A stretch of DNA of 64,000 nucleotides from Rhizobium sp. 18065 (GTDB lineage Bacteria; Pseudomonadota; Alphaproteobacteria; Rhizobiales; Rhizobiaceae). The notes below the pieces were generated by a model. The model saw nothing but the letters and a program-made list of their open reading frames with translations, searched no databases and was not told the origin of the DNA. Positions within the stretch are counted from its first letter, which is position 1. Each line of letters opens with the position of its first letter. Below are positions 1 to 8,815 of the stretch, one piece after another. The stretch is from positions 248,001-312,000 of the forward strand of contig NZ_CACSJP010000004.1 in assembly GCF_902706095.1 (NCBI RefSeq), in the 5' to 3' direction. Both the position numbers and the translations under genes were made by a program.

Positions 1-1
1 G

Positions 2-793
2 AGTGGCGACTTCGGCACTTCGGTGCTGACCACCAATCCGGTGCAGACCGATATCGCAAGGGTGTTTCCCGCGACCATGGAGCTTGCAACAGTCGGCACG
101 ATCATCGGAGTTTTGTTCGGCGTGCCGCTCGGCATCCTGGCTGCCGTCAAGCGCGGCTCGATCGCCGACCAGATCGTCCGCGTGATCGGCCTGATCGGCT
201 ATTCCGTGCCGATCTTCTGGCTGGGGCTGCTGGCGCTTCTGTTCTTCTATGCCAAACTCAACTGGGTCGCCTATCCGGGGCGCGTCGACATCGTCTACGA
301 ATACAGTTTCACCCCGGTCACCGGCTTCTTTCTGCTCGATGCCGCCATGCAGCAGCAATGGGATGTGCTCTGGGACCTGTTCCGCCACATCATCCTGCCG
401 GGTGCGCTGCTCGGCTATTTCTCGCTCGCCTATATCAGCCGCATGACGCGCTCGTTCATGCTGAACGAGCTTTCGCAGGAATACATCGTGGCTGCCCGGG
501 CCAAGGGCCTGTCTGAAACGCGGATCATCTGGTTTCATGCGCTGCGCAATGCCGCTGTGCCGCTGATCACCGTGATCGCACTCTCCTATGCCGGCCTGCT
601 CGAAGGCTCGGTGCTGACCGAGACGATCTTCTCCTGGCCGGGGCTTGGCCTCTACATCACCAATTCTCTGCAGAATGCCGACATGAATGCGGTGCTGGGC
701 GGGACGATCGTCATCGGTTCCGTGTTCATCGCCATCAATCTCCTGTCGGATGTTCTCTACCGCATGCTTGACCCGAGGACGCGCAGCCGATGA
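2..793 (+). CDS. Dipeptide/oligopeptide ABC transporter permease, DppB-type (5' end outside window)
   Basis: Inner-membrane permease of a peptide-type ABC importer. The reading frame is open to the left edge (it reads SGDFGTSVLTTNPV before the GTG at 23), so the true start lies upstream and 263 residues are visible. The text is typical of the C-terminal two thirds of DppB/OppB: a PATMELA stretch, several hydrophobic segments, and the permease EAA loop (EYIVAARAKGLSETRIIWFHALRN) followed by a GSVLTETIFSWPG motif. The stop overlaps the next start (ATGA at 790-793), so it is the first visible gene of a four-gene operon. The substrate-binding protein is not visible and is probably upstream. The substrate is not determinable. 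Confidence 0.93.
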   Translation, partial: SGDFGTSVLTTNPVQTDIARVFPATMELATVGTIIGVLFGVPLGILAAVKRGSIADQIVRVIGLIGYSVPIFWLGLLALLFFYAKLNWVAYPGRVDIVYEYSFTPVTGFFLLDAAMQQQWDVLWDLFRHIILPGALLGYFSLAYISRMTRSFMLNELSQEYIVAARAKGLSETRIIWFHALRNAAVPLITVIALSYAGLLEGSVLTETIFSWPGLGLYITNSLQNADMNAVLGGTIVIGSVFIAINLLSDVLYRMLDPRTRSR

Positions 794-1722
794 CCGGATC
801 CGAACTCACGGCAAAACCGAGCCTTCGCCAATGGCTGCTCTCCGACCGGCCGCAGTCGCGCTGGCAGGCCCGTTGCGGCCGCCTCTACATGATCTGGAGG
901 CGGTTTTCGGAAAATCGCCTGGCGCTGCTCGGTCTCGCCATCCTGATCGCGTTGTTGTTTGTTGCCGCCTTTGCCGATGTTCTGGCGCCGCATTCGCCGG
1001 TACAGGGCGACCTGCGCAACGCGCGCCTGCTGCCGCCGGGGACCGAAGGCTATCTGCTCGGCACGGATGACCAGGGTCGCGATATCATGTCGCGGCTGAT
1101 CCATGGCTCGCGCCTGACACTGTTCGTCATCGCGCTGGTCGCGATCATCGCCGCGCCGATCGGGCTGATTGTCGGGACCGTTGCCGGTTATGCCGGCGGA
1201 TGGGTCGATGCGGTGCTGATGCGCATCACCGACATTTTTCTCGCCTTTCCGAAACTGGTTCTGGCGCTGGCGCTTGTCGCAGCCCTTGGTCCCGGTATCG
1301 AAAACGCGGTGCTCGCCATCGCGATCACATCATGGCCGCCCTATGCGCGTATCGCGCGCGCCGAAACGATGACCTTCCGCAATTCCGACTATATTTCGGC
1401 GGTCAAACTGATGGGGGCGTCGCCGCTGCGCATCGTGCTCTTCCACATCATTCCGCTCTGCATGTCGTCGCTGATCGTGCGCGTGACGCTCGACATGGCG
1501 GGCATCATCCTGACCGCTGCCGGCCTTGGTTTCCTCGGTCTCGGCGCTCAGCCGCCGCTGCCCGAATGGGGCGCGATGATTGCGTCGGGTCGCCGTTTCA
1601 TCCTCGACCAATGGTGGGTTGCCGCCATGCCGGGCTTTGCCATCCTGATCGTTTCGCTCGGCTTCAACCTTTTGGGCGACGGCCTGCGCGATGCACTCGA
1701 TCCGAAGGAGGCCGGCCAATGA
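790..1722 (+). CDS. Dipeptide/oligopeptide ABC transporter permease, DppC-type
   Basis: Second permease of the same importer, 310 aa, normal for DppC. A cytoplasmic N-terminus of about 50 residues precedes the first membrane segment near residues 52-75. The lumenal LLGTDDQGRDIMSRLIHGSR motif typical of DppC/OppC follows, and the EAA loop (SDYISAVKLMGASPLRIVLFHIIP) lies near 200-225. The ATG overlaps the preceding stop (ATGA at 790), and the stop overlaps the following ATPase start at 1719. It should form a heterodimeric channel with the permease before it. Confidence 0.95.
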   Translation: MTGSELTAKPSLRQWLLSDRPQSRWQARCGRLYMIWRRFSENRLALLGLAILIALLFVAAFADVLAPHSPVQGDLRNARLLPPGTEGYLLGTDDQGRDIMSRLIHGSRLTLFVIALVAIIAAPIGLIVGTVAGYAGGWVDAVLMRITDIFLAFPKLVLALALVAALGPGIENAVLAIAITSWPPYARIARAETMTFRNSDYISAVKLMGASPLRIVLFHIIPLCMSSLIVRVTLDMAGIILTAAGLGFLGLGAQPPLPEWGAMIASGRRFILDQWWVAAMPGFAILIVSLGFNLLGDGLRDALDPKEAGQ

Positions 1723-2552
1723 CGCCACTCCTGACGGTCGAAAATCTGCGGGTCAGCTTCCCGACCCGCACCGGCACGATCGAGGCCGTGCGTGGGGTGA
1801 ATTTCACCCTCGGCAAGGAACGGCTCGGGATCGTTGGCGAATCCGGTTCCGGCAAATCGCAGACCGGGCGCGCCATCATGGGGCTGACGCCCGGCCATGC
1901 GCGGATCACCGCGGATCGTCTGGCGTTCGGCGACATCGATCTGCTCAAGGCATCGGCCTCGCAGCGTCGAAACCTGCGCGGCAAGCGGCTGGCGATGATC
2001 CTGCAGGATCCGAAATATTCGCTCAATCCGGTCATGCCGATCGGCCGGCAGATCATGGAGACCTTGCGGACCCATGAACGGGTGTCGAGAAGCGAGGCGC
2101 GTGCGCGTGCGCTTGCGATGCTGGAAGCGGTGCAGATTCGCGATCCGGAGCGTGTCTTCGATCTCTATCCGCACGAGGTTTCCGGCGGCATGGGCCAGCG
2201 CGTGATGATCGCGATGATGCTGGTCTGCGGGCCGGAACTGCTGATCGCCGACGAGCCGACATCTGCGCTCGACGTGACCGTGCAGCTTGAAGTGCTGGCC
2301 ATTCTCGACAAGCTTGTGTCCGAGCGCGGCATGGGCCTGATCTTCATCAGCCATGACCTGCGTCTCGTCTCGTCCTTCTGCGACCGTGTTCTGGTCATGT
2401 ATGCCGGCAAGGTGGTCGAGGAGATCGAGGCATCGAAACTGTCCGAGGCCAAACATCCCTATACCCAGGGTCTGCTCAACTGTCTGCCGCAGATCGCGGC
2501 CGACCGGCATCCGCTGCCGGTGCTGGAACGTCAGGCGGAGTGGAAGCTATGA
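1719..2552 (+). CDS. Peptide ABC transporter ATP-binding protein, DppD-type
   Basis: ATPase subunit of the importer, 277 aa. Walker A GESGSGKS (near residue 40), Q-loop ILQDPKYSLNP, signature VSGGMGQRV, Walker [13 protein letters not shown] and H-loop FISHDL are all visible. The usual C-terminal HPYTQGLL segment of the oligopeptide ATPase family is present. The reading frame is open far upstream (to 1200), but the ATG at 1719 is chosen because it overlaps the permease stop as ATGA and has AAGGAG at 1706-1711. At 277 aa it is shorter than typical DppD (about 330 aa), so the cluster-binding C-terminal extension is reduced. Confidence 0.93.
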   Translation: MTPLLTVENLRVSFPTRTGTIEAVRGVNFTLGKERLGIVGESGSGKSQTGRAIMGLTPGHARITADRLAFGDIDLLKASASQRRNLRGKRLAMILQDPKYSLNPVMPIGRQIMETLRTHERVSRSEARARALAMLEAVQIRDPERVFDLYPHEVSGGMGQRVMIAMMLVCGPELLIADEPTSALDVTVQLEVLAILDKLVSERGMGLIFISHDLRLVSSFCDRVLVMYAGKVVEEIEASKLSEAKHPYTQGLLNCLPQIAADRHPLPVLERQAEWKL

Positions 2553-3298
2553 AACTGTCCCTGTCCATCCGTGACATGATCGTGCGCTTCGATGGCTTTC
2601 GCGCGCTCGATACCGTCAGCCTCGATGTGGAAACCGGCCAGTCCTTCGGCATTGTTGGCGAATCCGGTTCTGGCAAATCGACGCTGCTGCGTGCCGTGGC
2701 CGGGCTGAACCCCTTCGACGAGGGCAGCTTGACGGTCAGCGGCAAGAGCTACAGCGGCCGCCGGCGTGACCGCGAATTCTACCGCACTGTCCAGATGGTG
2801 TTCCAGGATCCCTATGGCTCGCTGCATCCGCGCCAGACGGTTGACCGGCTGTTGCTGGAGCCACTGGCGATCCATGGCATACCGGATGCGGAGGTGCGCA
2901 TCGCGCGTGCGCTCGACGAGGTGGGTCTTGGCAGCGGTTTCCGCTTCCGCTTTTCGCACCAGCTGTCGGGTGGCCAGCGCCAGCGCATTGCCATTGCCCG
3001 GGCGCTGATCCTCGAGCCGCAGATCCTGCTGCTCGACGAGCCGACCTCGGCGCTCGATGCCTCGATCCAGGCGGAGATCCTCAACCTGCTCGAACAGGTG
3101 CGCAAGGATCGCGGCCTGACCTTCGTCATGGTCAGCCATGATCTCTCGGTGATCAGCCACATGTGCGAAAAGCTGGTGGTGATGAAGTCCGGCAAGGTGG
3201 TGGAAACCCTGTCGACGGAGCAGTTGCGCAGCCGCGACTTTTCCACCGACTACACGCGCCAGCTCCTGACCGCCAGCGAAGGTTTTCGCCGCGACTGA
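2549..3298 (+). CDS. Peptide ABC transporter ATP-binding protein, DppF-type
   Basis: Second ATPase of the importer, 249 aa. Walker [11 protein letters not shown]-loop MVFQDPYGSLHPRQ, signature [15 protein letters not shown], Walker B ILLLDEPTSALDA and H-loop VSHDLSV are intact. The ATG at 2549 overlaps the DppD-type stop (ATGA); a GTG nine bases earlier is possible but less likely. The gene is short for DppF (about 320 aa) and ends soon after the ABC fold. It closes the operon and faces the convergent phnM-like gene 48 bp away. No obvious terminator is seen in the gap. Confidence 0.93.
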   Translation: MKLSLSIRDMIVRFDGFRALDTVSLDVETGQSFGIVGESGSGKSTLLRAVAGLNPFDEGSLTVSGKSYSGRRRDREFYRTVQMVFQDPYGSLHPRQTVDRLLLEPLAIHGIPDAEVRIARALDEVGLGSGFRFRFSHQLSGGQRQRIAIARALILEPQILLLDEPTSALDASIQAEILNLLEQVRKDRGLTFVMVSHDLSVISHMCEKLVVMKSGKVVETLSTEQLRSRDFSTDYTRQLLTASEGFRRD

Positions 3299-3346
3299 TC
3301 CAGGGCGCGACTGATCGTCTGCGCGGGACGGATCGAGGTGGGTGGC

Positions 3347-4540
3347 TCAGGCCACCCGCATGCCCGACCGCCAGGCTGTCTTCAGGAACGGATGGCCGTC
3401 ATGCAAGTCGGTGCGAATCAGGTCGGCGCGCAGGCCGAGCGAGATTTCTCCGCGATCCTTCAACCCGCCGGCCAGTGCCGGTGCGCGGGTGACCATGGCC
3501 ACGGAACGCGGCAGGTCGTAACTCAGCCCTGGATCGGCGGCGATCATGAAGGCCGCATCGAGCAGCGAACGCGGCACATAGTCGGATGCGAGGATGTCGA
3601 CGAGGTCGGCCGCCAGCAGATGGCGCACGGCGATATTGCCGGACTGCGAGCCACCGCGCAGGATGTTCGGCGCGCCGGCGACGATGCCCAGCCCCTTGTC
3701 GCGAGCGGCCTGAGCCGCTTCGATCGTGCAGGGGAATTCGGAAATGCTGACACCATCGGCCAGCGCTTCGTCGATGTGTTCGATATCGGTGTCGTCATGG
3801 CTCAGCAGCGGCAGGCCGCGTGCGCGGGCAAGCGCCACGATTTCCGGACGAATAACGGCACCGATCTCGCCTTTTTCCGCTACCAGCAACTTGATCTTCT
3901 CGCGCACCAGGTCGTGGCTTTCGCCGGTCGATTTGGCGGCACGGGCGACATAGGCGTCGATGTCGCGGCTCTGGCGGATGCCGGGCAGGTGCTCCATGAC
4001 CGACATGACCCGGACGATGGCGCGGTCGATATTGGCGGCGGTCAGCGCCGGCGTCGCCGGATCGGTGATCTCGCAGCGCAGATGCACCAGGTGTTCGGCG
4101 CGCAGCATGCCTGCAGCCGTTGCCTGTTCCAGCGCCTCGATCATCGGCGTCAGGATTTCGGCGCGATGCGGGTTGTCGGTTGTGGCACCGACGCAGAGGC
4201 TGTCGAAGACGGTGGTGACGCCGCCGCCGATGATCTGGGCATCGTGGGCAAGGGCGGCCCGCATGAAATCCCAGCGCACATGGGCGCGCGGATAGATGTG
4301 CTTTTCGAAATGGTCGGTATGGATGTCGACCAGACCGGGAAGCAGATAGTCGCCGGCAAAATCGATGGCGCCTTCCAGCCGCGACGGGCCTTCGTGGATC
4401 TCGGTGATCAGGCCGTCCTCGACGATGACCGTGCCATGCATGACATGACCGGGCAGGACGACGCGGGCATTGGTGATGACGATGGCAGTCCGGTTCGCGT
4501 GGCGCTCGGCCTCACCCGTTGCATTCATCTCCTGCAGCAT
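3347..4540 (-). CDS. phnM: PhnM-like alpha-D-ribose 1-methylphosphonate 5-triphosphate diphosphatase
   Basis: Amidohydrolase-superfamily protein of 397 aa. In phosphonate degradation PhnM removes pyrophosphate from ribose 1-methylphosphonate 5-triphosphate. The family-defining metal motif HTDHFEKH (residues 74-81), the LSHDDT segment and the ASDYVPRSLLDAAF segment near the C-terminus are present. The start at 4540 is chosen because GGGAG lies about ten bases upstream; an internal ATG at 4528 is an alternative. No other C-P lyase gene (phnG-L) is in the window. It sits instead between a peptide-type importer and ackA, so this could be a stand-alone paralogue with a related but different substrate. 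Confidence 0.85.
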   Translation of the reverse strand: MLQEMNATGEAERHANRTAIVITNARVVLPGHVMHGTVIVEDGLITEIHEGPSRLEGAIDFAGDYLLPGLVDIHTDHFEKHIYPRAHVRWDFMRAALAHDAQIIGGGVTTVFDSLCVGATTDNPHRAEILTPMIEALEQATAAGMLRAEHLVHLRCEITDPATPALTAANIDRAIVRVMSVMEHLPGIRQSRDIDAYVARAAKSTGESHDLVREKIKLLVAEKGEIGAVIRPEIVALARARGLPLLSHDDTDIEHIDEALADGVSISEFPCTIEAAQAARDKGLGIVAGAPNILRGGSQSGNIAVRHLLAADLVDILASDYVPRSLLDAAFMIAADPGLSYDLPRSVAMVTRAPALAGGLKDRGEISLGLRADLIRTDLHDGHPFLKTAWRSGMRVA

Positions 4541-4636
4541 GTGGCGTGCTCCCGTCTGGACTGATTTGAACCGATTGTCGGCCCGTCTCTAAGCGCGCTT
4601 CATGACGGTTTGTTGTCAGCCGCGAACGATTGCAAC

Positions 4637-5821
4637 TCAACGCTGTCGATCGAACACGGACAGCATATCGTCGGCAATCACCTGTTCCTCGTCCGTTTCG
4701 ATGACGCGGACCTTGATCTGGCTGGAGGCTGTCGAGATCACTGCGGCATTCCGGTCATTGGCGAGCGTGTCGATGGCCACGCCGAGGAAGGCCAGCCGGT
4801 CGCAGACCGCCTTGCGGATGGCCGGCTGGTTCTCGCCGATGCCGGCGGTGAAGACCACCGTGTCGAGCCCGCCGAGCGTGGCCGCCAGACGTGCCACTTC
4901 ACCGGCGATGCGGAAGGTGAAGACGTCGATCGCCTCGCGGGCCGGGCGTGCGTTGCTTTCCAGCAGCACGCGACTGTCGGCACTGATGCCGGACAGGCCT
5001 AGCAGGCCGGATTGCTTGTAGATCATCGTCTCGACCTGATCGACGCTCAGGCCGTGGCCATGGATCAGGTGAAAGAAGACGCCGGGGTCGATGGCGCCGC
5101 TGCGGGTTGCCATCGGCACGCCATCGATGGTGGAAAAGCCCATCGAGGTGTCGCGGCTGATGCCATGCTCCATGGCGCAGAGGCTGGCGCCGCTGCCGAG
5201 ATGGGCGACAACCGCATATCCGCCGGCGCGCTCCGGTTCCAGCGCCTTGAGGGCGCGGGCGATATAGGCATAGGACAGGCCATGGAAGCCGTAGCGCTTG
5301 ATGCCCTTGTCGAACCATTCGCGCGGTATGGCAAAACGCTGCACGGTCTCGCTCTGGCTGCGATGGAAGGCGGTGTCGAAGGACACGGTCTGCGGCAGGC
5401 CGGGCTTCAGGTCGTGAATGGCCTGGATCAGCCTGATGTTCTGCGGCTGGTGCAAAGGCGCCAGCGGGATCAGCGACGCGATCGCAGCCGTGCTCGCGTC
5501 GGTGACCAGCACCGGATCGGCAAAATGATCGCCGCCATGCACCACGCGGTGGCCGACGGCGGTCACCGCATCGAGATCATAGTGCGCCGCCAGCCATGCG
5601 AAGGTTTCTTCCAGCACATCATGCAGCAGGTCATCGCTTCTGGCTTCGAGCGGCACGTCGAAGATCTGCGGGCCTTCGACCAGGTGGAAAGTCAGCGGCT
5701 GGTGGCGAAAGTCGATCATGCCCTTGCCGATGCGCCTCGCCTTGCCGTCTTCGCGGACAAACAGGCCGATCTTCACCGAAGAGGAGCCGGCATTGAATGT
5801 CAGCAGCAGTTTGTCGCTCAT
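4637..5821 (-). CDS. ackA: Acetate kinase
   Basis: Cytoplasmic acetate kinase, 394 aa, interconverting acetate plus ATP with acetyl phosphate. The ASKHA motifs are clear: NAGSSSVK at residues 11-18, GHRVVHGGDHF, FDTAFH, YGFHGLSY, HLGSGASLCA and the C-terminal FTAGIGENQP. The start codon overlaps the stop of the upstream phosphotransacetylase gene (ATGA read on the minus strand at 5818-5821), so the two are translationally coupled. Together they convert acetyl-CoA to acetate with ATP gain, or the reverse. It ends 96 bp before the phnM-like gene on the same strand. Confidence 0.97.
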   Translation of the reverse strand: MSDKLLLTFNAGSSSVKIGLFVREDGKARRIGKGMIDFRHQPLTFHLVEGPQIFDVPLEARSDDLLHDVLEETFAWLAAHYDLDAVTAVGHRVVHGGDHFADPVLVTDASTAAIASLIPLAPLHQPQNIRLIQAIHDLKPGLPQTVSFDTAFHRSQSETVQRFAIPREWFDKGIKRYGFHGLSYAYIARALKALEPERAGGYAVVAHLGSGASLCAMEHGISRDTSMGFSTIDGVPMATRSGAIDPGVFFHLIHGHGLSVDQVETMIYKQSGLLGLSGISADSRVLLESNARPAREAIDVFTFRIAGEVARLAATLGGLDTVVFTAGIGENQPAIRKAVCDRLAFLGVAIDTLANDRNAAVISTASSQIKVRVIETDEEQVIADDMLSVFDRQR

Positions 5822-7215
5822 GAAATGATCAGCCCCAATTCCGGCGCTAGGGCCGCAGTCCGCCTGGCCGCCACGAGCTTGGCAAGGGCGGCGGACGTCA
5901 TGCGCACCCGCAGGCTGTCGGAGCGGCTGGTCAGGATGATCGGAACCCGGGCACCGAGCACGAGGGCTGCCGCATCGGCATTGGCGAAATAGAGCAGTTG
6001 CTTGGCCAGCATGTTGCCGGCTTCGAGATCCGGCACCAGCAGAATGTCGGCATCGCCGGCAACCGGTGAGACGATGCCCTTGGTGCGCGCCGCCTCCAGG
6101 CTGATGGCATTGTCGAAGGCAAGCGGCCCGTCGACCAGGGCGCCCTTGATCTGGCCGCGTGCCGCCATGACGGTGAGGGCTGCGGCATCCAGCGTCGCCG
6201 GCATCTTATCGTTGACCGTTTCGACGGCGGCGAGCACCGCGACCTTGGGCGTGGCGACGCCGAGCATGTGCATGAGATCGACGGCGTTTTGGCAGATGTC
6301 GCGCTTCTGGTCGAGTGAAGGCGCGATGTTGATCGCCGCATCTGTCACCACCAGCAGTTTCGAATAGGCCGGCACATCCATGACATAGACATGGCTGATG
6401 CGGCGTTCGGTGCGCAGGCCGGAACCGCCGGCAACAATGGCGCCGAGGATTTCGTCGGAATGCAGGCTGCCTTTCATCACCGAGCCGACCTTGCCGGCTA
6501 TGGCCAGTTCAACGGCCAGGGCGGCGGCGGCATGGCTGTGCTCGGTTGACATGATCTCGAAACCGTCGAGCGAGATGCCGGCTTCGGCAGCGGCCGCGCG
6601 GATCTTGGCTTCCGGGCCGATCAGGATCGGGTCGAGCAGGCCTTCGTCGCGGATCTCGACGGCCGCCTCGATGACGTCAGGCGTGCAGGGGTGGACGAGC
6701 GCCGTCCTCAGCATCGGCATTGCCTTGGCTTCGGCGACGATTGCGTCGAAACGGTCATGGCGTTGCAGCGAGACGTCGGGAATGGCGTTTTCCGACCAGA
6801 CCACACGTCGCTCCGGCGCCTTGACGCGGGCTTGTCCGGCCAGCACGGTTTCGCCATGCTGGTTGACGCAGCGGGTGTCGAAGATCACCGTCTGGCCGTC
6901 GGCCTGTTTCTGAACGAGGGTGACGGTGGCCGTGATCGTGTCGCCGGGCGACAGCGATTTCTGGAATTGCAGATCCTGGCCGAGATAGACGGTGCCGGGG
7001 CCGGGCAGGCGGGTATCGAGCACCGCCGAGACCATGCCGGCGGGGATCAGCGACTGGCCAAGCGGAACCGGATTGTGGTCGCCGGACAGGGCTGCGAAGA
7101 GTTCGACATCGTCAGGCCCGATCAGCCGCGTGATCGCGGCGCTGTCGCCGACCTTCAGTTCCTCGAAGGTGCGGTTGGTGAGGATCGGCTTTTCCATCTC
7201 GGTTATGTCATCCAT
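5818..7215 (-). CDS. Bifunctional MaoC-type enoyl-CoA hydratase / phosphate acetyltransferase
   Basis: Two-domain protein of 465 aa from the chosen ATG at 7215; the open frame reaches 7296. Residues about 8-150 form a MaoC/hot-dog hydratase domain (FEELKVGDSAAITRLI, LSGDHNPVP, GMVSAVLDTRLPGPGTVYLGQDLQF). Residues about 165-465 form a phosphate acetyl/butyryl transferase domain (MKGSLHSDEILGAIVAGGSGLRTERRISHVY, LLVPDLEAGNM). The fusion is a known alphaproteobacterial architecture. It presumably makes acetyl phosphate from acetyl-CoA for the overlapping ackA. A short-chain acyl preference contributed by the MaoC half is inference. An FNR/FixK-like site lies about 110 bp upstream. Confidence 0.92.
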   Translation of the reverse strand: MDDITEMEKPILTNRTFEELKVGDSAAITRLIGPDDVELFAALSGDHNPVPLGQSLIPAGMVSAVLDTRLPGPGTVYLGQDLQFQKSLSPGDTITATVTLVQKQADGQTVIFDTRCVNQHGETVLAGQARVKAPERRVVWSENAIPDVSLQRHDRFDAIVAEAKAMPMLRTALVHPCTPDVIEAAVEIRDEGLLDPILIGPEAKIRAAAAEAGISLDGFEIMSTEHSHAAAALAVELAIAGKVGSVMKGSLHSDEILGAIVAGGSGLRTERRISHVYVMDVPAYSKLLVVTDAAINIAPSLDQKRDICQNAVDLMHMLGVATPKVAVLAAVETVNDKMPATLDAAALTVMAARGQIKGALVDGPLAFDNAISLEAARTKGIVSPVAGDADILLVPDLEAGNMLAKQLLYFANADAAALVLGARVPIILTSRSDSLRVRMTSAALAKLVAARRTAALAPELGLIIS

Positions 7216-7322
7216 CTGAAATCGTCCCGGTTCCTGGCGGATCATCATGCGGTCTGCCGGGCCGTGTCGCAATGTTGCGTTGCAATATGCAGCCACTATC
7301 CCGGTCGGGGTGACGCCTGTCC

Positions 7323-7336
7323 TTGACTTATCTCAA
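7323..7336. promoter_or_regulatory. FNR/FixK-like site (anaerobox) upstream of pta-ackA
   Basis: The sequence TTGACTTATCTCAA has the TTGA-N6-TCAA skeleton of an FNR/FixK/FnrN site. It lies 107 bp upstream of the chosen pta start, in the only non-coding gap before the operon. Oxygen-limited induction of acetate fermentation genes makes biological sense. The right half-site deviates at one base from the usual consensus. Confidence 0.5.
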
Positions 7337-7371
7337 GCGCTCTGGAGCTAAAGTCTAAGTGCTGGCCACAG

Positions 7372-8382
7372 CTAGGCGTTTGGCAAGACCCAGCGGTCGC
7401 GCCATGCGGCCTGTGCGCCCGGATAAGGCAATGCTGTTGCGGCATGCACACCGCGGGCAATCGCGCGGGCTGTGACCAAGGTGGCGAGGTGGCAGAGTTC
7501 CATCAGATCTGCAGCGCCGGCCAGCACCCGTTTTCCGGTCGACGCCGCAAACAGCGTGTCGCCATCGTGTGGCAGATGCGCCGGCAGGACGGCGCGGGCG
7601 AGCCCGTCATGCGCGGTGATCGACAGCCGGTGCAGGTCGGCCTTGCTCAGGGCTGCGTCGGTGACGACGGCGCCGATGGTGGTTGCCGTCAGCCGCACGC
7701 CCTTGATGGCCATGGCGCGGTCGGCAGCGCTGACCGTGGCGGGCAGGCCGAGGCCGCCGAATTCATCATCTTCCTCGAACGATGCCGCCCAAAAATGTGG
7801 ACCGTCGCCTATGGTCACCGAGCCCATGGCGTTGACGGCAACAAGCGCGCCAATCGTATGCCCGCTGGACGACACGGCGCTGGCCGAGCCGATGCCGCCC
7901 TTGAAGTTGGCGGTTGTGGCACCCGTGCCGGCACCAACCGTGCCGAGATCGAAGGGACCGGTGGCACAGGCGAGAAACGCCGCATAACCCATGTCCTGGT
8001 AGGGCGAATGCAGGCCCCAGTCCTTGTTGCCGCCGTTGAGCAGATCCATCAGGATCGCCTGCGGCACGATCGGTACATTGACCGGGCCGACCGGAAAACC
8101 GCGGCCAATGGCCCTCAGCCCCGACTGCACGCCACCGGCCGCATCGAGCCCGAAGGCCGAACCGCCCGACAGCACGAAGGCATCGACCTGCTGCACCGTC
8201 ATCGATGGATCGAGCAGCGCCGTGTCACGCCCACCCGGCGCGCCGCCAAGCACCGTACCGGAGGCTACCGCCGGTTCGTCGAACAGGATGACGGTGACGC
8301 CGGACCCGAGTTCCAGATCGGTCGCATGGCCGACGGAGACGCCGTCGACATCGGTCACGAGGTTGAGGGGCGCGTTGGGCAT
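7372..8382 (-). CDS. P1 family peptidase (DmpA/NylC-like N-terminal nucleophile hydrolase)
   Basis: Protein of 336 aa resembling aminopeptidase DmpA and nylon hydrolase NylC, which self-cleave to expose a Ser/Thr nucleophile. Family text is clear: DVDGVSVGHATD (11-22), GGAPGGRDTALLDP, LSGGSAFGLDAAGGV (71-85), GTGATTANFKGGIGSAS and the segment TATTIGAVVTDAALSK near 232-247. By analogy the cleavage would fall before Thr234. The residue before it is Ala, where NylC-type proteins usually have Asn. The substrate (D-amino peptide, beta-peptide or other amide) cannot be told. It is a single gene, with a 155-bp gap to the pta operon behind it and a palindromic element upstream. Confidence 0.88.
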   Translation of the reverse strand: MPNAPLNLVTDVDGVSVGHATDLELGSGVTVILFDEPAVASGTVLGGAPGGRDTALLDPSMTVQQVDAFVLSGGSAFGLDAAGGVQSGLRAIGRGFPVGPVNVPIVPQAILMDLLNGGNKDWGLHSPYQDMGYAAFLACATGPFDLGTVGAGTGATTANFKGGIGSASAVSSSGHTIGALVAVNAMGSVTIGDGPHFWAASFEEDDEFGGLGLPATVSAADRAMAIKGVRLTATTIGAVVTDAALSKADLHRLSITAHDGLARAVLPAHLPHDGDTLFAASTGKRVLAGAADLMELCHLATLVTARAIARGVHAATALPYPGAQAAWRDRWVLPNA

Positions 8383-8502
8383 GGTGCGGGGTCTCCCGAG
8401 GTCAGGCGCGGAGAGTGGCGGGAGAAGGTGGCGGGATCAAGGGGAGGGGGTGGAGGGATAGGGATACCCAAAGGAGATGGGCATTTACCATTGCTCCGCG
8501 GA

Positions 8503-8700
8503 GCCCCCCTCTGCCCTGCCGGGCATCTCCCCCACAAGGAGGGAGATCGGATTGGGTTTGCGCCGAGCTAACCTCATTCGAACCCGACGTTTGCCGCAGG
8601 ATACATAAAGTCTGTCTGAAACGTTTTGTGGAGACCGGGCGCCGGCCCAGCATCGATCTTCCCCCAAGTGGGGGAGATGCCCGGCAGGGCAGAGGGGGGC
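8503..8700. repeat. Long inverted-repeat intergenic element (rhizobial-type), copy 1
   Basis: The 433-bp gap between the peptidase and the permease holds a perfect 32-bp inverted repeat: 8503-8534 pairs exactly with 8669-8700, with about 134 bp between. Each arm carries the GCCCTGCCGGGCATCTCCC core and, next to it, a short CTCCC/GGGAG hairpin. A clearly related element lies at 58721-58880. The gap holds no credible gene. Confidence 0.85.
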
Positions 8701-8815
8701 TTTGCCAGCAGTGTGGATCTCGCCGCTCAGGATTGCGTTCTTCGGTCTCCATGAAGTCCTGCAAGGATGTTCTGAATGGGCGCTTGCCACTGCGCCCATT
8801 CAATTGACGCACCCC

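Noticed and set aside
8383..8815. Insertion sequence remnant
   Set aside because: Despite long terminal-like inverted arms there is no transposase text and no clear target duplication; it fits a palindromic intergenic repeat better.
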